From Lonsdalea populi (GTDB lineage: Bacteria > Pseudomonadota > Gammaproteobacteria > Enterobacterales > Enterobacteriaceae): 64,000 bases of DNA. A model generated the notes under the pieces. It was given only the letters and a program-made list of their open reading frames with translations, searched no databases and was not told the DNA's origin. Location: assembly GCF_015999465.1 (NCBI RefSeq), contig NZ_CP065534.1, positions 2,666,001-2,730,000 of the forward strand, given 5' to 3'. Shown here piece after piece: positions 60,089-64,000 of this stretch (position 1 is the first letter of the stretch; each line of letters begins with the position of its first letter). Position numbers and translations under genes: made by a program.

Positions 60089-60261
60089 CTCGTTGCCTGT
60101 TCATTCGCTCGATGCTAGCCAACTCCAGCGAAAGTGCAATGTTTTCGCCCACGACCTGAGAAGCGCATGCCAGCCCATCGCGAAATTCGGTCGGATTACC
60201 GGAAAGAATGCGAAACGCCTCGCAGAATTAGCGCGTTTCAGCGCATGGAGGCGCTAAAAAA

Positions 60262-60471
60262 GCAAAACCCGGTCAAACGGGAAGTTTGACCGGGTCTCTG
60301 AAGAGGGGGTGCCTCACTCAACGTGTCGTCCGAGGGGTGATAAAGTTCGTTTGTACGCACAGTTATCGTTAATGTTGGACGATAGGCACCATTTCTTATG
60401 GCATCATTCCGGGCGTCATGAGCAAAAGCGTTGACTCCGCTTCGCTGTCATAACCAGCTGAATGAGCAGCT
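60262..60471 (-). ncRNA. glmY: GlmY small RNA
   Basis: sRNA that binds RapZ and so protects GlmZ, raising glucosamine-6-phosphate synthase (GlmS). Placed between purL and glrK as in E. coli. The minus-strand sequence shows family blocks: a 5' hairpin around GCTCATTCAGC, then GGAATGATGCC, GGTGCCTATCGTCC and ACGTTGAGTGAGGCACCC. It ends in a strong terminator (ACCCGGTCAAAC/GTTTGACCGGGT, 60295-60267) followed by TTTTGCTTTTTT. Start at 60471 is set by the sigma-54 promoter. Predicted length about 210 nt, somewhat longer than the E. coli 184 nt. Confidence 0.88.
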
Positions 60472-60482
60472 GAATAAGCTAT

Positions 60483-60498
60483 AGCATCTACCGTGCCA
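60483..60498 (-). promoter_or_regulatory. Sigma-54 promoter of glmY
   Basis: Minus strand TGGCAC-GGTAG-ATGCT gives the -24 GG and -12 GC dinucleotides at the exact 10-bp spacing, ending 12 bases before the predicted start. A TATAGC in the same place could serve an overlapping sigma-70 promoter, as described for E. coli. Confidence 0.88.
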
Positions 60499-60615
60499 TC
60501 AATCTACGTAATATCATAACCAATTGATGTTTAATCGAAATTAAATTTCAGTTTTCTTCTTACTTCGCTCATCGCCCGTGAATGAGTCGGTATCGCCTCG
60601 CGCGTTTCCGTTTTC

Positions 60616-60728
60616 TGTCGCTAAAAACCGACACCAAAATAGTTAAAAAATAAAAAACTTATTTATCAACAAAATAGATGTCTCCATTAGGAGACAGCCC
60701 AGAATAGCCTTGTCGTGGCTATGAGACA
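60616..60728 (-). promoter_or_regulatory. Three GlrR binding boxes upstream of glmY
   Basis: Three perfect TGTC-N10-GACA palindromes: 60616-60633, 60679-60696 and 60711-60728, with centres about 154, 217 and 249 bases before the glmY start. This is the enhancer motif and copy number known for GlrR at glmY. The A/T-rich stretch between the promoter and the boxes would suit IHF bending. Confidence 0.9.
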
Positions 60729-60940
60729 GCCCGTTCGGAGCGCGCATTTAAGAATGGGTTGAAACCCGCAATATGGCAGAAAAAAGGCGGCGTTCTTTCA
60801 GCGCTACCCACGCCGCTTTCCTGTGCCGTTCGCAAGATCACGCGGGGAAAGTGGCGCACGGTAGAACACACCCTCTGCGGATCGGCAACGCCGTATTATC
60901 CGATCGTTCGTCATAGCCTAGTGTCAAGGTTTAGGCCCAT

Positions 60941-60969
60941 AAAAAAACCGGACACCCAAGGTGTCCGGT
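60941..60969 (-). terminator. purL terminator
   Basis: Minus strand: perfect 10-bp stem ACCGGACACC/GGTGTCCGGT with a TTG loop, followed by a T-run, about 50 bp after the purL stop. Confidence 0.95.
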
Positions 60970-61021
60970 CCTGGGAGCTTCGCCCCTTTTTCCGTCAGTG
61001 CTTCAGCTAAGCCAAAGTACC

Positions 61022-64000
61022 TTATCCAAGCTGCTTACGCGCATTGCGGAACATCCGCATCCACGGGCTATCCTCGCCCCAGGAATCCGGATGCCAGGAG
61101 TTGCTGACGGTGCGGAATACACGCTCAGGATGCGGCATCATGATGGTGGCGCGCCCGCCGACGCTGGTCACCGCTGTGATCCCGCGCGGCGATCCGTTCG
61201 GGTTGGCCGGATAGTTTTCTGCGACCTGACCATAGTTATTGACGAAGCGCAGCGCCACCAGTTGCTGTTGTTCCAACGCGGCCAGTTGCGCAGCATCCCG
61301 CACTTCCACCAGCCCTTCGCCATGCGACACGACGATAGGCATGCGCGAACCCGCCATATCCTGCATAAACAGCGATGGGCTCTGAGCGATCTCCACCAGA
61401 CTAAAGCGCGCTTCGAAGCGATCTGATTTGTTGCGAACGAAACGCGGCCAGTTCTCTGCTCCCGGGATCAGCTCGCGCAGCGTGGACATCATCTGACAGC
61501 CGTTGCACACCCCCAGCGCCAGCGTCTGCGGACGCGCAAAGAACGCCGAGAATTCATCGCGGACGCGGCTGTTGAACAGGATAGACTTCGCCCAACCTTC
61601 GCCTGCGCCCAAGACGTCACCATACGAGAAGCCGCCGCAGGCGACCAGCGCCTGGAAGTCCTGCAGGTCACGTCGGCCCGCCAGCAGATCGCTCATGTGG
61701 ACATCGATAGCCTCAAATCCGGCCCGATCGAACGCCGCGGCCATTTCCACATGCGAGTTGACGCCCTGCTCACGCAGTACGGCCACTTTCGGACGCACCT
61801 GCGTATTGATGAACGGCGCGGTAATGTCCTCCTGCGGATCGAAGCTCAACGAAACGTTCAGACCCGGATCGCTGTCGTCTTCTTTCGCCAGATGCTCTTC
61901 ATCAGCGCACTGCGGGTTATCGCGCAGGCGCTGCATCTGCCAGGTCGTTTCCGCCCACCAGCTGCGCAGCGTGGAGCGTTTCTCACGATAAATCACTTCC
62001 TCGCCCAGGGAGATGACGAACTGGTTGCCCGCTTCCGCGCGGCCCAGGTAGTGCACGCACTCCGCCAGACCAAACGCCGCCAACACCTGCTCAACTTCCG
62101 CGCGTCGGTCGGCTTCAACCTGAATGACCGCGCCTAATTCTTCGTTAAACAGAATAGTCAGACCGTCTTCGCCCATACTGCCGATATCGGCGGACAGGCC
62201 GCAATGACCGGCAAAGGCCATTTCCACCAGCGTCACCAGCAGGCCGCCGTCAGAACGGTCGTGGTAGGCCAGCAGCGCCTTGTCGGCGACCAGCTTCTGC
62301 ATGGCGTTGAAGAAACCGGCCAGTTGTTCCGGGCTGCGCACGTCCGCCGTTTTACGTCCTAACTGACGATACACCTGCGCCAGCGCCGTCGCGCCCAGCG
62401 CATGATGACCAATGCCGAGATCGATCAGCAGCAGGGCGTTGTCTTTATCGGTGCGCAGCTGCGGCGTAACGGTATTTCGCACGTCTTCCACGCGGCCAAA
62501 CGCGGTGATTACCAGCGACAGCGGCGATGTGACGGCGTGATCCTCGCCGTTTTCCTGCCAGCGGGTTTTCATGGACATCGAATCTTTACCCACGGGAATG
62601 GTCAGCCCCAACGCCGGACACAGCTCTTCGCCGACGGCTTTGACGGCTTCATACAGACCTGCGTCCTCGCCTGGATGCCCGGCGGCGGACATCCAGTTGG
62701 CGGACAGCTTGATGCGTTTCAGATCGCCGATGTGCGTCGCTGCGATGTTAGTGAGCGCTTCCCCTACCGCTAAACGGGCCGAGGCGGCGAAGTTACGCAG
62801 CGCCACCGGCGTACGCTCCCCGATGGACATCGCTTCGCCGTAGTAGCTGTCCAGACTCGCCGTTGTTACAGCGCAGTCAGCGACCGGCACCTGCCACGGC
62901 CCCACCATCTGATCCCGTGCGACCATGCCGGTGACGCTACGGTCGCCGATGGTGATCAGGAAGGTTTTTTCGGCGACGGCCGGTAAATGGAGTACGCGCT
63001 CGATAGCGTCGGCCAGATAGATATTGTCGAAGTTGAGCGGCTTGCCTTCATTGTGCAGCCGGGTCACATCGCGCTGCATTTTCGGCGCTTTACCCAGCAG
63101 CACTTCCAGCGGCATGTCGATCGGTTGATTGTCGAAGTGGCGATCGTTCAGCGTCAGATGCTGTTCCTCGGTCGCTTCGCCGATCACGGCGTAGGGCGCA
63201 CGCTCGCGGCGACAAATGGCGTCGAATGTCGCCAACTGTTCCGGCGCGACCGCCAGCACATAGCGCTCCTGCGACTCGTTACACCACACTTCCAACGGGC
63301 TCATGCCCGGCTCGTCGTTCAAAATGTCGCGCAGTTCGAAACGGCCGCCGCGCCCGCCGTCGCTGACCAGCTCCGGCATGGCGTTGGACAGGCCGCCCGC
63401 GCCCACGTCATGAATGAACAGAATCGGGTTTTCGTCACCGAGCTGCCAGCAAACGTCGATCACTTCCTGACAGCGGCGCTCCATTTCCGGGTTATCACGC
63501 TGCACCGAGGCGAAGTCCAGATCGGCATCGGACTGGCCGGAGGTCATGGAAGAGGCCGCGCCACCGCCCAGACCAATATTCATCGCCGGTCCGCCCAGCA
63601 CGATCAGCTTCGCACCGATGGCGATCTCGCCCTTCTGCACATGATCCGCGCGAATGTTGCCGATCCCGCCCGCCAGCATAATAGGTTTATGGTAACCGCG
63701 GACTTCCGTTCCATTGTGGCTGTCGACCGACTCTTCATAAGTACGGAAGTAACCGGTCAGGGCCGGACGGCCGAATTCGTTGTTGAACGCCGCGCCGCCC
63801 AGCGGGCCTTCCAGCATGATATCCAACGCGTTGACGATGCGATCCGGCTTGCCGAAGTCCTGCTCCCACGGCTGAATAAAGCCGGGTATGCGCAGGTTGG
63901 AAACGGAAAAACCAACCAGTCCGGCTTTTGGCTTGGCGCCGCGTCCGGTCGCGCCTTCGTCACGAATTTCGCCGCCAGAGCCGGTGGCGGCGCCCGGCCA
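61022..64000 (-). CDS. purL: Phosphoribosylformylglycinamidine synthase PurL (5' end missing)
   Basis: Large single-chain FGAM synthase of purine synthesis: FGAR + glutamine + ATP to FGAM. The frame is open to the right window edge, so the start lies outside; about 990 of roughly 1295 residues are present. Seen are [21 protein letters not shown] of the first synthase half and the second ATP-like half ([26 protein letters not shown]). The C-terminal glutaminase domain has its nucleophile in [11 protein letters not shown] and catalytic histidine in [10 protein letters not shown]. Ends RNARKQLG as in E. coli. Confidence 0.97.
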   Translation of the reverse strand, partial: WPGAATGSGGEIRDEGATGRGAKPKAGLVGFSVSNLRIPGFIQPWEQDFGKPDRIVNALDIMLEGPLGGAAFNNEFGRPALTGYFRTYEESVDSHNGTEVRGYHKPIMLAGGIGNIRADHVQKGEIAIGAKLIVLGGPAMNIGLGGGAASSMTSGQSDADLDFASVQRDNPEMERRCQEVIDVCWQLGDENPILFIHDVGAGGLSNAMPELVSDGGRGGRFELRDILNDEPGMSPLEVWCNESQERYVLAVAPEQLATFDAICRRERAPYAVIGEATEEQHLTLNDRHFDNQPIDMPLEVLLGKAPKMQRDVTRLHNEGKPLNFDNIYLADAIERVLHLPAVAEKTFLITIGDRSVTGMVARDQMVGPWQVPVADCAVTTASLDSYYGEAMSIGERTPVALRNFAASARLAVGEALTNIAATHIGDLKRIKLSANWMSAAGHPGEDAGLYEAVKAVGEELCPALGLTIPVGKDSMSMKTRWQENGEDHAVTSPLSLVITAFGRVEDVRNTVTPQLRTDKDNALLLIDLGIGHHALGATALAQVYRQLGRKTADVRSPEQLAGFFNAMQKLVADKALLAYHDRSDGGLLVTLVEMAFAGHCGLSADIGSMGEDGLTILFNEELGAVIQVEADRRAEVEQVLAAFGLAECVHYLGRAEAGNQFVISLGEEVIYREKRSTLRSWWAETTWQMQRLRDNPQCADEEHLAKEDDSDPGLNVSLSFDPQEDITAPFINTQVRPKVAVLREQGVNSHVEMAAAFDRAGFEAIDVHMSDLLAGRRDLQDFQALVACGGFSYGDVLGAGEGWAKSILFNSRVRDEFSAFFARPQTLALGVCNGCQMMSTLRELIPGAENWPRFVRNKSDRFEARFSLVEIAQSPSLFMQDMAGSRMPIVVSHGEGLVEVRDAAQLAALEQQQLVALRFVNNYGQVAENYPANPNGSPRGITAVTSVGGRATIMMPHPERVFRTVSNSWHPDSWGEDSPWMRMFRNARKQLG

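Overview
This window looks like chromosomal core sequence from a plant-associated enterobacterium of the order Enterobacterales. Two tandem PL1 pectate lyases of the Dickeya PelA/PelD/PelE type, a protealysin-type protease and the general protein similarity point to Pectobacteriaceae (Dickeya, Brenneria, Lonsdalea or Pectobacterium relatives). I cannot name the genus from sequence alone. Much of the gene order follows E. coli, and the accessory genes sit at the breaks in that order.

Layout. Positions 1-6.4 kb carry the 3' part of mdtC, a glutathionyl-hydroquinone reductase, trhP, the CRP-driven sRNA cyaR and the lipid kinase yegS. Next come psiE, the thiMD thiamin-salvage pair behind a TPP riboswitch, and the mannitol operon mtlADR with three CRP sites upstream (6.4-13.2 kb). 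From 13.4 to 15.4 kb lies a decayed type VI secretion module: a vgrG start fused in frame to the end of a DUF2235 lipase gene, a lipoprotein gene with an internal stop, and a frameshifted PAAR gene. After 1.3 kb with no convincing gene comes a complete EmrA/EmrB/NodT efflux operon (16.7-21 kb).

guaBA and xseA follow, then an inserted protease-emfourin pair, yfgJ, and one long minus-strand block rlmN-pilW-rodZ-ispG-hisS-yfgM-bamB-der (24-37 kb). Next are ndk, sseA, sseB and pepB, with eight copies of an 8-bp repeat between sseA and sseB.

The most unusual feature is at 41.2-43.9 kb. iscR and iscS are present with two IscR-type operators, but iscU, iscA, hscB, hscA, fdx and iscX, which normally lie between iscS and pepB, are absent. 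About 770 bp of unrecognised sequence takes their place, and the last dozen residues of IscS do not match the conserved family ending. Fe-S enzymes elsewhere in the window (IspG, RlmN, and by family TrhP) still need clusters, so another assembly system, presumably SUF, must exist elsewhere.

The right part holds trmJ, suhB, a Fur-box-linked iron-chelate ABC importer, hcaT, glyA with a PurR box, the two pectate lyases (where E. coli has hmp), glnB, and the glrK-qseG-glrR two-component operon. Next to that operon is the sRNA glmY, with a sigma-54 promoter and three GlrR boxes. purL runs off the right edge.
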